DNA of 64,000 nt from Ipomoea triloba (Eukaryota; Streptophyta; Magnoliopsida; Solanales; Convolvulaceae), in NCBI RefSeq assembly GCF_003576645.1, contig NC_044922.1, forward strand, positions 23,932,834-23,996,833. The letters are read 5' to 3'. Every line of letters begins with the position of its first letter. Position 1 is the first letter of the stretch. The notes under the pieces were generated by a model. It saw only the letters and a list, made by a program, of their open reading frames with translations, did not search any database and was not told the origin of the DNA. The translations under genes were made by a program, and so were the position numbers. Shown piece after piece: positions 11,168-23,275 of this stretch.

Positions 11168-13870
11168 TATTTTTTATTTATAGTGGAAGGGGGAAACCCA
11201 AATGGTACATACAACCTAAGTGCTGCTGTACATGAACCGCCAACAGGGAAAGGCAGCGCGGTCATCCTCTAGGAGGGTTTTTATTCCTCAGGGGGATCAA
11301 TCTTGATATGCATTCCTTTGGGGAACCTTGAAGACATTCTGGCCAAGTAGTCGGCGACTTTATTTACTTCCCGGGAGACTGCCCTTGTACTCCAAGAGTC
11401 AAGGGAGCGTGCCTCCTTTGTGCATGCTTTTAGGATGTTGGAGACCGCTTGGTTGGGCGCTGAGGAACCGTTCATGCCATTGATGATGTCACAACAATCA
11501 CCTTCAAAGATGGCCTTCTTGAATCCCATGTGGGCTGCCAGTTGTATACTCTTCAGTAGGGCCCAAGCTTCTGCTTGGGCTGGTGAGCATGATCCTAGGT
11601 TGCAGGTAAAGCCTCCCATCCAAGAACCTGAGTGGTCTCTGATGATCCCACCACAGCCTGCTTCCCTTGATGCATGGTTTACTGCTGATCACAGCCTGCT
11701 TCCCTTGATGCATGGTTTACTGCTCCATCAAAATTGATCTTGACAGTGCCTTCGCTTGGCTTCTCCCAATTGTATCTATTCCAGTCGCTATGTTCAGTCA
11801 TGTTGTAAACCTTCCTTGTCTTTGAGAATGCAAAACTGAATTCTTTGACTTGCACATCAATCTAGTGCACTTTAGATGCGAGCGAATGGACTGAGTTGTT
11901 AAAAATTCGGTTTGTGGTCTATTCCCACTTCCCTTTCCTGCTATACCAGCATCTAGCCATGTTTTGAAGGGGGCTCTCCTAAACTTTTCATAATGAGAAG
12001 GGAAGACTTTCCTCCATACTTCTTCTGCTAATGGCAGCTACCGAGGATATGGTCAGCATCCTCCACTACAACCTCGCAGATTCCACACTTGTCACAATCG
12101 GCTAATCCCCTTCTCACCCTTGCGCTGTTTGTCATTATTTTCTCGTGCCGAACCAACCAAGCGAAGGTGTTGATTCGACTTGGCACTTTCAGCCTCCAAA
12201 TTGCGTTCCATTTTGCAGCTTCGACGTACTGGTTAGAAACATCTGGTTCTGCACAGCTACTTGCAATGTTGTAGGCCGAGCTAACAGAGAAACTACCTGA
12301 CACGTCATTCTCCCATCCCAGGGTGTCAATTGCATCTTGATCATCATCAATTATTATTGCAGCCAGCATATCCAGTTGCGGTTTCGGGAGGATATGACAT
12401 ACTCTGTCCCAATCCCAGCCATAGTTCATGTCCCAATAGTCGGCTACTTTGAAGTGTGATTCAGACTGGGGAATCGTATCAACAGCAAAGTTGGCTAATG
12501 GTTGTGGGCCTAACCATTTATCATGCCAGAAGAAAGTACTTCGACCATTTCGAATCAGCGTAGTTTTCCCTTTGAGAAGGATAGGTACGGTTTTGAGGAT
12601 TCCTCTCCAGACATTCGACATATTTGATTTGGGTCGCCAGGAAGAGCAATCCCTCGGGGAGACTGAATACTTTGCTTTTAGGATATGAATCCATAGGCAG
12701 TCTTCGTCCTGTAGTAATCGCCATCCCAGCTTGGAAAGGAAGGCTTCATTCATTGCTTCTAACTTTCTGAGACCCAGGCCTCCGCAATCCTTGTTCTTTG
12801 TGACCGTATCCCACTTAACAAGGTGACTCTTTATGTGTTCCAAGGAATTACCCCATATGAAGTTGCGAACCAGTTGTTCAATTGTCTTGATCACTCCTGA
12901 TGGAAGCAGCGTCGTCTGCATGGTATAATAGGGAATAGCTGACAAGACAGACTGTGCTAAGGTCAGTCGTCCAGCTAATGACAATGTCTTCGACTTCCAG
13001 CCTGCCAATCTGATCTGAATCTTGTCGATGAGGCTAGCGTATGTGTCTTTTTTGAGTCTTCCATGGATTGAGGGTACTCCTAAGTATTTACCCAGATCTT
13101 CCACCCTGCTATCCCTGTGATTTCCACGATCCTTTGTCGCACTTCTGGCAGCGTGTTCTTGGAGAAAAAAATGGACGACTTTTGCGTGTTGACAGTTTGC
13201 CCTGAGTTGTCACAGAATAACTTCAGACATCGTAACATTTCCACAGCTTGTTCTGTTGATGCTTCTCCAAATAAGATCATGTCGTCTGCAAAAAATAAAT
13301 GTGATAAGTGGGGGCCATGTCTGCATAATTTGATTGCTTTCCATCTACCACTATTAACAGAATCATTAATGATATGACTTAATTTCTCTAAGCATAATAC
13401 AAAAAGAAGGGGGGAAATAGGGTCTCCCTGGCGAATTCCTCTCTTTGGGTAAAACTAGTCTGACGTTCCCATTCCAGCTAACTGCTAGTCTTGAAGTTGT
13501 AATGCATTCCATGATATTCCTCCTCCATGTCTCGTTGAAGCCTATATCTAGTAAGGTGTCTTGAATGAGACTCCACGCTAATTTGTCGTAGGCTTTCTCC
13601 AAATCCACTTTCATGATAAAACACCCTACTGCAGCTTTCCTTGTTCTCATGGAGTTTAAAACCTCCTAGAAGATGATGATGTTGTCTGAGATCTGTCTAC
13701 CCAGTATAAACCTCGATTGGTGTGGGCCTACCAGTTTCCTTGATATATCCTTTAGCCGTGTCGTCATGGTTTTGGTCAGTAACTTATAAGTCACGTTGCA
13801 GAGTCCAATCGGTCGTAGTTGATTCACAGTTTCGGGTGATGCTGTCTTGGGGATGAGAGTAATTATAGTA
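11168..13870 (-). mobile_element. 5'-truncated LINE-1-type retrotransposon
   Basis: A 2.7-kb element lies between perfect 15-bp direct repeats. On the minus strand it begins inside the reverse transcriptase domain and ends in an A-rich tail (TAAATAAAAAATATAT next to the repeat). Target-primed reverse transcription with 5' truncation explains all of this. ORF1 and the endonuclease are missing. The insertion separates the LBD promoter block from LBD copy C. A 30-bp internal duplication (CCTGCTTCCCTTGATGCATG...) occurs at 11667-11732. Confidence 0.9.
11281..13862 (-). pseudogene. LINE ORF2 remnant: reverse transcriptase and RNase H
   Basis: Domains in minus-strand order are: RT N-terminal part (LIPKTASPETVNQLRPIGLC, about 13860-13670), RT motif A (KVDLEKAYD, about 13615), the catalytic FADD (about 13290), RT C-terminal/thumb with the zf-RVT region (12028-13104, WKSKTLSLAGRLTLAQSVL; CDKCGICEVVVEDADHILGSC), and a plant RNase H domain (11281-11619, AEAWALLKSIQLA, EGDCCDIINGM). 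Several frame breaks separate these blocks, so no functional protein is encoded. The family is plant L1-type; the role was self-mobilisation. Confidence 0.85.
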
Positions 13871-13921
13871 TCAAACCTATATATAAACCCTTTCTGAACA
13901 TAATTTGCAATCAAGATTGCA
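13871..13921 (+). promoter_or_regulatory. TATA region of LBD copy C, created as the LINE target duplication
   Basis: The right 15-bp repeat (13871-13885) supplies CTATATATA, and CTGAACATAATTTGCAATCAAGATTGCAATGG follows as in the intact gene. The TATA box therefore survived, while everything upstream of it is now LINE sequence. Confidence 0.65.
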
Positions 13922-14449
13922 ATGGCTAGTAGTGGTGCCGGTTCTCCGTGTGGGGCATGCAAGTTCCTCCGCCGGAGGTGCATTCCCGGCTGTGTGTTCG
14001 CACCATATTTTTGCTCCGACCTGGTCCGGCCATTTTCGCCGCCATCCACAAGGTGTTCGGAGCTAGCAACGTCTCAAAATTGTTGCTCCAGCTCCCGGTC
14101 CAGCAGCGCTTCCCCCCCGTGTTTTCCATTGCCATCGAAGCTCAAGTAAGAATGGAAGACCCCATTTATGGTTGCATCTCCCACATCATTGCTCTGCAAC
14201 AACAGGTACCATGGCGTCGGAAATCAATTGCCGCCGGCGCTGTTTCTGGCCGCTGATCTTAACGCGACAAACCATTGCACCTCGCCGCAGAACTCCGGAG
14301 GGTTTTGGGCACCACCGGAGATGTATACCGGAGAGGAAGCGGTCCCACTTCCGGCTGAAGAGAGTAGCATGCAGAGAGCTTCACCATCGGACGTGGGTGA
14401 ACTCCAAGCTTTAGCACTCAGAATGACCAAAACCGAGCCTAGCTTCTAG
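13922..14449 (+). pseudogene. LBD copy C, frameshifted and internally deleted
   Basis: The C block is intact ([17 protein letters not shown]), but a 1-nt deletion near 14020 (GACGATGG to GACCTGG) moves the GAS block into another frame. The shifted reading still shows [20 protein letters not shown] and [16 protein letters not shown]. The exon 1 donor is present at 14206 (CAG/GTACC), but the intron and the first ~30 codons of exon 2 are gone; homology resumes near 14230 and runs to the stop at 14447. The second half of exon 2 stays open and has a small insertion relative to copy A. Loss of function is very likely. Confidence 0.85.
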
Positions 14450-15945
14450 GCCGGCCTGTTTCGATCCTGATGGATTTACTGTTGTATTTTCATAATCTAG
14501 TTTTTATTTTCCGTCTTTTTGCAATTTTCTTCAATTTTAACTTAAACATACGGAAAAATTTATGGTAATCCTTTTAATTTTAGTAATCTAGTTTAATTTC
14601 AACATTGCATCTCTTTTTAATTTTTAATTACCTTTTCTTTTCATTCGAAATGCACGAGATATTTCAAACTAATTAATTCTAATATTACAAAGAGAATATC
14701 ATACATCATTGGGCAACATCAATAATTATTACAATAATTGTGTCATTTCAGACAAATAATAAAACACATATATATATAATTTACACCTACCGATCACAAA
14801 GGAAAACTCCAACTTATTTACTAATCAATTTCGTAACGTACGTAACGTTTTACGTTACGTTCGAAATTTATATATATTATATGCATTTATGATATTCATT
14901 TACGCCATCAGCCATCTATTCTATTTTTAAGTTTTATTATGATTATTAAATGGTATAAATATATTGTGCAAATGATGCCAACGCTATCTCAGGCCGTGTT
15001 TGGCATACTTGGATGAAAAGCGCTAAATAATTAGTAGATAGATGGTAAAAGTTAAAAGTTGAAATTATAAACCTAACTAGGGAGGGGGGGGGGGGGGGAT
15101 AAATTCTGACATAAAAAAAAAATTAAAGGCATTGCACGCGCCTTCTGGCCAACAATAAACAATTAATTTACTAATCAATTTTCTATAAATTTCTAGTATT
15201 ATTAGCTTGTAATAACCACTACTGGAAACAACTATTAGCTATATATCAACTATTAACTACTTTTACAATTCTATAGCACGTTCTTAACTGTGAACAAATA
15301 CTTTGAATAACTATGACGTAGATCTGCGTCATCTCATATTCTCGCTATTTGTGACAGGATTAATTTTATTCATAACGTACGTAACGTAAAACGTCAGGTT
15401 AAAATTTTTATATATTATGCATTTATGATTCATTTACACACTGCCATCGATTGTATTTTAAAGATTTTGATGATAATTAAGTTGAATAAATATATGGTTC
15501 AGATGATGTCAACGCTATCTCAGGCCTTGTTTGGCATAATACGATGACAAGCGAACTGAAAACTAAATAGTTATTAGATAGATAGTAAAATTAAGGCATT
15601 ACGCGCCCGTGGATTGCACGCGCCTTCTGGCCAATAATAAATAATTAATTTATTAACTGCTTCTACGATTTCCTAGCACGTTCTTAACTGTGAATAAATA
15701 CTTTGAATAACTATGACGTAGATCTGCGTTTTCTCATATTCTCGCTATCTGTGGCAACATTAATTTTGTTCATAACGTACGTAACGTAAAACACTATTAC
15801 GCTTGAAATTTATATATATATTGTGCATTTATGATATTATTTTATGCACTCTTGCCATCGATTATATTTCAAAGGTTTTTATGATTATTAAATGAAATAA
15901 AAAAAATGGTTGAGATGATGTCAACTGTATCTCATGCTGGACATA
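14450..15945 (+). repeat. LBD 3' flank and degenerate tandem units
   Basis: The flank repeats 2720-3250 and 28518-28860. ACGT-rich motifs are at 14832-14863, about 15375 and about 15775. CCGTGTTTGGC is at about 14995, and a G17-type run is at 15080-15099. GCGCCTTCTGGCCAA words at 15138 and 15626 mark short duplicated insertions. No gene is visible. Confidence 0.55.
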
Positions 15946-16347
15946 TGATACGCTAACAAGTATCTAAAGTACTTTTCGAGCAAGTACAAGCTCCTTATGC
16001 CGTACTTTCGAGTGTACGAAACTCCGAGAACACTTAATAAAAACAAGGAAAGGAAAATTCTTATTCAGCTTGTTCATTCTTCGTAGAAATACATCACTTT
16101 TATAGTAGCTAAAGTCTGAATTATTTAGGAAATGAAATATGGAAATTGCATGCTTCAAGGAACTAAAATCAGGGAATTGATATGATGAGAAGATTATATG
16201 CGGATTGATATTTTCTTCCATGCATGAGTCCTCAAATTGCTTCTTTACCCATAAACAAAAGATTCATTCATTTTCTGTCGCCTAGCTCGTGTTGACCGTC
16301 GTACTTCCAGCTGCATGGGTTCTTCTGGTTGATTGGTGATCGTATCA
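15946..16347 (-). repeat. 3' LTR of the chromovirus
   Basis: 402 bp, TG...CA, matching 23764-24165 except for three substitutions. The last ~34 codons of pol lie inside it. The 85-aa ORF at 15964-16221 is part of the LTR and is not a gene. Confidence 0.92.
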
Positions 16348-19300
16348 TCCCCCTCGCCTTGAGAAACCACCTCGTCCATGAGGTGTAAGTCTGAATTTAT
16401 AGCGTTGATCACGTCTACTGGTTCCCAGGTTGCATCATCTTTGCTGCCATCACTCCATTGAACCAAAAACTGGTTTTCTAACTTACCATTGCGCAACACT
16501 TGTCGCTCTGCCAGAAGTGCCATTGGTTTGGAGATTGGTTTGCCATCCACAAATTCGGATGGTAGTGTCACAATGACATGTGTGGCATCCCCCTTAAAGG
16601 CCTTCAAAAGGGAAACATGGAACACAGGATGTATCTTCGCCCCTTCTGGCAATTGTAATCTATATGCCACTTTACCAATGCGTTCTAGTATAGCAAACGG
16701 CCCATAATATCTGCACGCTAGCTTTTGGTGTGATCTTCGTACAACCGAGTGTTGTCGGTATGGTTGTAACTTTAATAAAACGAGATCACCCACGTCAAAT
16801 TCCAATTCTCTCCGCTTCTTGTTAGCTTTTTGCATCATACGGTGCTGTGCCTCTTGGAGATTTTCACGAAGGAGCTTAAGTAACCGATGACGATCCCGAA
16901 GTAACTCGTCAACAGCTGGAGCACTAGATGAATCTGGGTTATATGGTAGCAGTGTTGGTGGTGCCCGACCATATAGAGCATGGAACGGTGATGTCTTGAG
17001 ATGTTCATGAAACGATGTGTTGAGACAATATTCTGCCCAGCTTAGGAATGATTTCCATGATGACGGTCTTGCATGCGTAAATGCCCGTAAATACTGCTCC
17101 ACTCCACGGTTGAGTACCTCTGTTTGCCCGTCTGTTTGCGGGTGATATGCGGTGCTATGGCGGAGAGATGTACCACTTAAACGAAAGAGCTCTTTCCAAA
17201 AGTTACTTAAAAAAACTTTGTCCCGGTCTGAGACAATGGATGCTGGAAACCCATGTAATTTCACCACCATATCTACGAACAAAGTTGCCGCTTTAACAGC
17301 ATTAAACGATGAAGGCAAACTCCCTAGATGAGAGTACTTCGTCAATCTATCCACCACCACCATTATCACAGCACAACCCTGTGAAAGTGGTAGGCCTGTG
17401 ATAAAATCCATAGTAACATGTTCCCATACCTGAGATGGAATTGGTAGTGGTTGTAAAGTGCCAGCGGCTGGTTGGGTTGAGTATTTAGTAGTTTGACAGG
17501 TTGCGCAAGAAGCCACGAAATCCTGAACATCTGCTCGCATCTTTTCCCAAAAGAAATTGGCACAAAGTCGTACCAATGTTCGCTTGACTCCCGCATGACC
17601 CGCCATCGGGGTTGCATGACACTCATGAAGTAGTGATTGCTTGAGTGGAGAGGTGCTACTAATATAATAGCGAGATTTAAAAAATAAAATGCCATCACGA
17701 ACATGTAAGTTAGGTTGAAGAATACCTGCTTTTAATTGTTGGTGTATTGCAACCAAGTTTGCTTGATGCTGGTTATCAGCACGAATAGCATCAAGTAGCG
17801 CTGGAACGGGGTGACAAAGGGCCATTAATTGAGACAAATTCATGGAAGTGCCTTCATCAACCTCATCAAGCCGAGACAGAGCATCTGCGACCTTATTAGC
17901 GACCCCTGGTTTGTATTCAATAACAAACTGATACCCGAGAAGCTTTCGTACATATTGTTGCTGTTCGGGCGTTTGAATGACCTGCTGTAATAATTCTTTC
18001 AGACTCCGATGATCTGTTCGAATGGTGAAAACATTCCCTAATAAATATTGTCGCCACTTGGACACTGCTTCCACGATGGCATAGAGTTCCCACACATAAG
18101 CAGATGCAGCTTGTAACTTGGGTCCTAACTTCTTGCTAAAAAACGCCAACGGGTGACCATCTTGCATGAGAACAGCACCCACACCTACTGATGATGCATC
18201 AGTTTCCACAACGAATGGTAGAGAGAAATCTGGCAATCGTAGCATTGGGGCTTGCGTCATTGCTTTCTTAAGGGCGTTGAATGCACTTGCGGCCGCATCT
18301 GTCCACTCGAAAGCCTCTTTCTTTAGTAAATCTGTGAGGGGGGCTGCAATACTCTCATAGTGCTGCATAAAACGCCGATAATATCCTGTCAATCCTAAAA
18401 ATCCACGTAATTTTTTGGGCGAAATTGGTAAGGGCCAATCCACCATGGCAGAAATTTTCCCCGGATCAGGATTCACGGTGCCTTTTGTAATTATATGGCC
18501 AAGATAGTCGACTGTATCTCTGCAAAAAATACACTTTGTAAGTTTAACAAAAAATTGTTGTTCTGCCAGAGTGTCTAAAATGATGCGCAAATGATGCACA
18601 TGAAGCTCCAACGTCGAACTATAGATTAAAATATCATCGAAGAATACGACAACAAAACGTCGTAAATATGAACGAAAAAGTTGATTCATAGTGGCCTGAA
18701 ACGTTGATGGAGCATTGGACAACCCAAACGGCATAACTAAGAATTCGTAGTGACCATCATGGGTGCAAAATGCCGTTTTGAAAATATCCTTTTCTGCCAT
18801 GCGAATCTGATGATAACCTGATCTTAAATCTAACTTGGTGAACCACCTTGCAAGGCCTAACTCATCAAATAACTCGTCCACAGTAGGGATGGAAAAATGG
18901 TCACGGATAGTGAGCTTGTTAAGAGCTCTATAATCCACACAAAACCGAAAACTACCATCATTCTTTTTTACTAGCAACACTGGCGATGAAAATGGGCTTT
19001 GACTTGGACGGATAACACCATTGTTAAGCATCTCGTGGACCATCTTTTCAATCTCTGCCTTTTGGAAATGTGGATACCGATATGGACGTACATTGACCGG
19101 GGCCGAACCAGGGTTGAGATGGATATGGTGGTCAAATAATCGACGCGGCGGTAGTCCATTTGGTGAACCAAATAGATTAACATGATGTTGAAGGACCTCC
19201 AAAATTTTGTCAGGTATATCAGATGGCCAAGACACATTTGTTTGTGTATCCTGCTTCTCTGGCTTCAAAGGAGAGATTTCATAACAGCTGTGAATTTCAT

Positions 19301-20404
19301 CAGAATCCAATAAGGCACATAAATGTGAGTATGAAACTTGTTTGGCTTGTGGAGATTGCATACCCTGTAAACAGACATGCTCACCCTTCCAATTAAATTC
19401 CATTGAAACTCCTGCATAATCATGGGTTACCTTCCCAAGCTCCTGAAGCCATTGAACACCCAGAACTATATCTGGACCCTTAATTGGCAAAATGAAAAGA
19501 TCTGTTGTGAAGAGATGATCTTGTAACCATAACGGAACGGCATCACATTTTTGCGTACAACGTAAGGAATCACCATTGCCAATATAAACGCGGAATGCAG
19601 AAATAGAGCAAACTGGTAATTGTAACTGTTATGCAACCTTGGGTTGAATAAAATTATGTGTACTGCCCCCATCAATTAAGATCTGCAAACTTGTGCTATG
19701 GACAGTACCAGTGAGACGCAAGGATCTAGGTGCTCCTGGTCCTGCCATTGAATTCAAACTTGAGCAATCACCAGTGAAAATATGTTCCTCATTATTTCCC
19801 ATTGGCTGTTGTTCTTCTTGGTTTTCCTCCTCTGTGCACATTACAAGGAGAGAACGGTTAGGACATTTGTGAGTCTTGGACCATTTTTGGTCACAAGTGT
19901 AACATTCTCCTCGGGCAATTTTGGCTTGACGTTCCGTCGGAGTGATGTGGACAATCGGCAAAGGTTTGGACATGGGGTTAGGATGTGGGTTTGGTATGGG
20001 AGGAAGGGAACGTGAAGATGGTGGTGGTAACGTGGTAGAAGGTGGCAGTGTTGTAGTAGTGGCACGGAAGTTGTTTCGTGAAGGGGGAAAGGATTGAAAA
20101 GCAGAACGTAACTCTCCATGTTGTGCTTCAATTTCACTAGCTAAAGCGAATGTCTGGATTAAAGAACGCGGAGTTTGGCGTTGAACTTCCCTTCGAATTG
20201 TAGACTTAAGCCCCGCAATAAACATCGAAATCAGCACAGTCTCTGGTACGCCTGTGACCTTGTTCAACAGTTTCTCATACTCTGCTCTATATGCAGAAAC
20301 AGTAGTGGTCTGGCACGTCTTGGATAAACGACCCAAAAAATCTTCGAAGTGCGAAGGATCAAATCGGAGCTTAACTTGCTCTAAAAATTCTGGCCAGGAC
20401 CGTA
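16245..20404 (-). pseudogene. Chromovirus gag C-terminus and pol polyprotein
   Basis: The frame runs from the gag C-terminal part (about 20404 down), through the knuckle CYTCDQKWSKTHKC (about 19900) and the protease motif LIDGGSTHNFI (about 19665). It then meets an in-frame TAA at 19629-19631. Reading continues in the same frame to 16245. From Met 19490 the 1081 aa contain RT (LDLRSGYHQ near residue 225, FFDDILIYS near 283), RNase H (ETDASS near 428), the integrase HHCC region and DDE residues (MDFITGLP, IVSDRD, QTEVLNRG, about residues 690-790) and a chromodomain (FLVQWSDGSKDDATWEPVD, about 990-1035). Apart from the stop, no lesion is visible in this part. The polyprotein would carry out reverse transcription and integration. 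Confidence 0.88.
16348..16358 (-). promoter_or_regulatory. Polypurine tract
   Basis: On the minus strand GGCGAGGGGGA abuts the 3' LTR, the expected plus-strand primer site. Unusually, it lies inside the open pol frame and encodes Gly-Glu-Gly-Asp. Confidence 0.8.
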
Positions 20405-20832
20405 ATAAGTGATAAGTGCAAAAGATGCCATCTTTATAAGGTTGTTATCGGATCGTCTAGTGCACAATTCGTAGCTTTTGTGTTTGATTTGTCCCTTTAT
20501 TGCGTTAGAATGCTTCATATTGCCATTGGACCCCGTTCCACACTTGGTTAATCATTTTGTAGGTAAAAAGATGGGCAAAAAGGCAGAAAATGGCTAGATT
20601 TTGAAGAAGGATTCACGAGTCGAAGTTGGAGTGCGAAATACACCATGGACGCCCAGTGGACGCCCCAGTGGACGCGCGTCCAACGCGCGTCCACCATGCG
20701 TCCACCCTTGCGTCCAACTTTTCGCTCTCTGATTCTCGCACAGCAGAACAGCAGTCTGCTGTGGACGCGCGCGTCCAGCACGCGTCCACCAAGCAGCTCT
20801 CTGAAGTTGAAGTCTGTGCAGCAGAAACGCAG

Positions 20833-20833
20833 N
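20833..20833. other. Single-N contig join 2
   Basis: The next 1530 bp (20834-22363) repeat 19303-20832, so the N joins two overlapping contigs without merging them. Confidence 0.9.
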
Positions 20834-22363
20834 GAATCCAATAAGGCACATAAATGTGAGTATGAAACTTGTTTGGCTTGTGGAGATTGCATACCCTGTA
20901 AACAGACATGCTCACCCTTCCAATTAAATTCCATTGAAACTCCTGCATAATCATGGGTTACCTTCCCAAGCTCCTGAAGCCATTGAACACCCAGAACTAT
21001 ATCTGGACCCTTAATTGGCAAAATGAAAAGATCTGTTGTGAAGAGATGATCTTGTAACCATAACGGAACGGCATCACATTTTTGCGTACAACGTAAGGAA
21101 TCACCATTGCCAATATAAACGCGGAATGCAGAAATAGAGCAAACTGGTAATTGTAACTGTTATGCAACCTTGGGTTGAATAAAATTATGTGTACTGCCCC
21201 CATCAATTAAGATCTGCAAACTTGTGCTATGGACAGTACCAGTGAGACGCAAGGATCTAGGTGCTCCTGGTCCTGCCATTGAATTCAAACTTGAGCAATC
21301 ACCAGTGAAAATATGTTCCTCATTATTTCCCATTGGCTGTTGTTCTTCTTGGTTTTCCTCCTCTGTGCACATTACAAGGAGAGAACGGTTAGGACATTTG
21401 TGAGTCTTGGACCATTTTTGGTCACAAGTGTAACATTCTCCTCGGGCAATTTTGGCTTGACGTTCCGTCGGAGTGATGTGGACAATCGGCAAAGGTTTGG
21501 ACATGGGGTTAGGATGTGGGTTTGGTATGGGAGGAAGGGAACGTGAAGATGGTGGTGGTAACGTGGTAGAAGGTGGCAGTGTTGTAGTAGTGGCACGGAA
21601 GTTGTTTCGTGAAGGGGGAAAGGATTGAAAAGCAGAACGTAACTCTCCATGTTGTGCTTCAATTTCACTAGCTAAAGCGAATGTCTGGATTAAAGAACGC
21701 GGAGTTTGGCGTTGAACTTCCCTTCGAATTGTAGACTTAAGCCCCGCAATAAACATCGAAATCAGCACAGTCTCTGGTACGCCTGTGACCTTGTTCAACA
21801 GTTTCTCATACTCTGCTCTATATGCAGAAACAGTAGTGGTCTGGCACGTCTTGGATAAACGACCCAAAAAATCTTCGAAGTGCGAAGGATCAAATCGGAG
21901 CTTAACTTGCTCTAAAAATTCTGGCCAGGACCGTAATAAGTGATAAGTGCAAAAGATGCCATCTTTATAAGGTTGTTATCGGATCGTCTAGTGCACAATT
22001 CGTAGCTTTTGTGTTTGATTTGTCCCTTTATTGCGTTAGAATGCTTCATATTGCCATTGGACCCCGTTCCACACTTGGTTAATCATTTTGTAGGTAAAAA
22101 GATGGGCAAAAAGGCAGAAAATGGCTAGATTTTGAAGAAGGATTCACGAGTCGAAGTTGGAGTGCGAAATACACCATGGACGCCCAGTGGACGCCCCAGT
22201 GGACGCGCGTCCAACGCGCGTCCACCATGCGTCCACCCTTGCGTCCAACTTTTCGCTCTCTGATTCTCGCACAGCAGAACAGCAGTCTGCTGTGGACGCG
22301 CGCGTCCAGCACGCGTCCACCAAGCAGCTCTCTGAAGTTGAAGTCTGTGCAGCAGAAACGCAG
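20834..22363 (-). other. Assembly duplicate of 19303-20832 (protease/gag and start of solo LTR)
   Basis: The offset is a constant 1531 bp, and the translated segments (for example 21160-21867 against 19629-20336) are identical, including the premature stop. A true tandem duplication would need to end exactly at an N, so overlap is the simpler reading. Features inside it are not annotated again. Confidence 0.88.
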
Positions 22364-22440
22364 CAGAAACGCAGTGGACGCGCAGTGGACGCCCCAGTGG
22401 ACGCGCGTCCAGCGTGCGTCCACCCGTGCGTCCAGCGCGG
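22178..22440. repeat. Array of GTGGACGCGCGTCCAC palindromes
   Basis: Self-complementary units of the form GTGGACGCnnGCGTCCAC occur about eight times, separated by CAGCAGAAACGCAG-like spacers. The region is rich in CpG within an AT-rich neighbourhood. It lies upstream of GAGATTTAAAAGG, a candidate TATA of the solo LTR, so it is probably in U3. The copy at 20647-20832 is the assembly duplicate. Confidence 0.75.
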
Positions 22441-23275
22441 AAAATTGGCGGTTGGGCGAGATTTAAAAGGGGAATTGAGCCATTTTTTTCAGGGGATCCA
22501 TCACACTTCAATTTTAGATCTCTTTAGAATATTTCTCTCTCTAGGATTAGCCTAGAGAGATCTCCCCCAATTCACTCCACATTCCCAATTCACTCCACAT
22601 TGCAATTCTTAGTTTAGATTAGAATTAGAGAAGAATTCCATTGTTGCAAGATTGTGATCTACATTCAATTTCAAGTTCAAGGTTTAATTTCAAGCTAAGT
22701 CTTCCTTTTAATTTCTTGTCATTACTTTTGCTTTTGCTATTTCAATTTCAAGTATGATTAGATAGATCTTTGTGGATTTGGATTGAGCAATGTTTTATGG
22801 ATGTTCTTGAGCTTTGAATTGATCAATTAGGTTTTGCAATTGCTTTGATTATGAGTTTGATTGTGTGAATGGTGATCTTCTTTGACTCTTGTGTGGGAAT
22901 GATCAACCTATATGAGAGGTGTTTGGAGAAGGAGTCTCACCTACGAGAGTAGGGATACTCCTTAGCCTAGCCTAGCACGTTTCCTTCCCACCTTTGAGAA
23001 AAGGGGGATTGGAAGGCAAATAGCACACCATGTGTTCGATAATTTGCCTCACCTAGCCTAGTTGCCATGAGAATGGGACTATGGACTAGATGATAGGCCA
23101 ATGACCACGAGAGTGGCGTTGGCATAGTTGTCTTGCCTCATTTTCATTATCTAAGTGTTGCTAGCCTAGTATCTTAGGAAATCAAGGATACCTATATGAG
23201 TTGCAATATCCAAATCCTCCTTTCCACTTAATTGTTTCCTTTGTGTGTTCCTTATTTTCCTTATGTTTCAATAAG

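Larger units (their letters stand above)
20410..23270 (+). mobile_element. Solo LTR (1.33 kb) inserted in gag; shown here with an assembly duplication
   Basis: The insertion starts TGATAAGTGC and ends TTATGTTTCA, with ATAAG on both sides (20405-20409, 23271-23275). The gag frame continues across if one ATAAG and the insert are removed. Allowing for the duplicated 19303-20832 block, the true element is 21941-23270, 1330 bp, without coding sequence. One LTR-like unit with its own 5-bp duplication is best explained as a solo LTR; a small TRIM-type element is the alternative. Confidence 0.8.

Noticed and set aside
15964..16221. 85-aa ORF repeated at 23782 and 25496
   Set aside because: It lies within the LTR of the chromovirus; the repetition is LTR duplication plus contig overlap.
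21160..21867. Second gag/protease ORF
   Set aside because: Identical to 19629-20336 at constant offset next to a single N; treated as an assembly duplicate.
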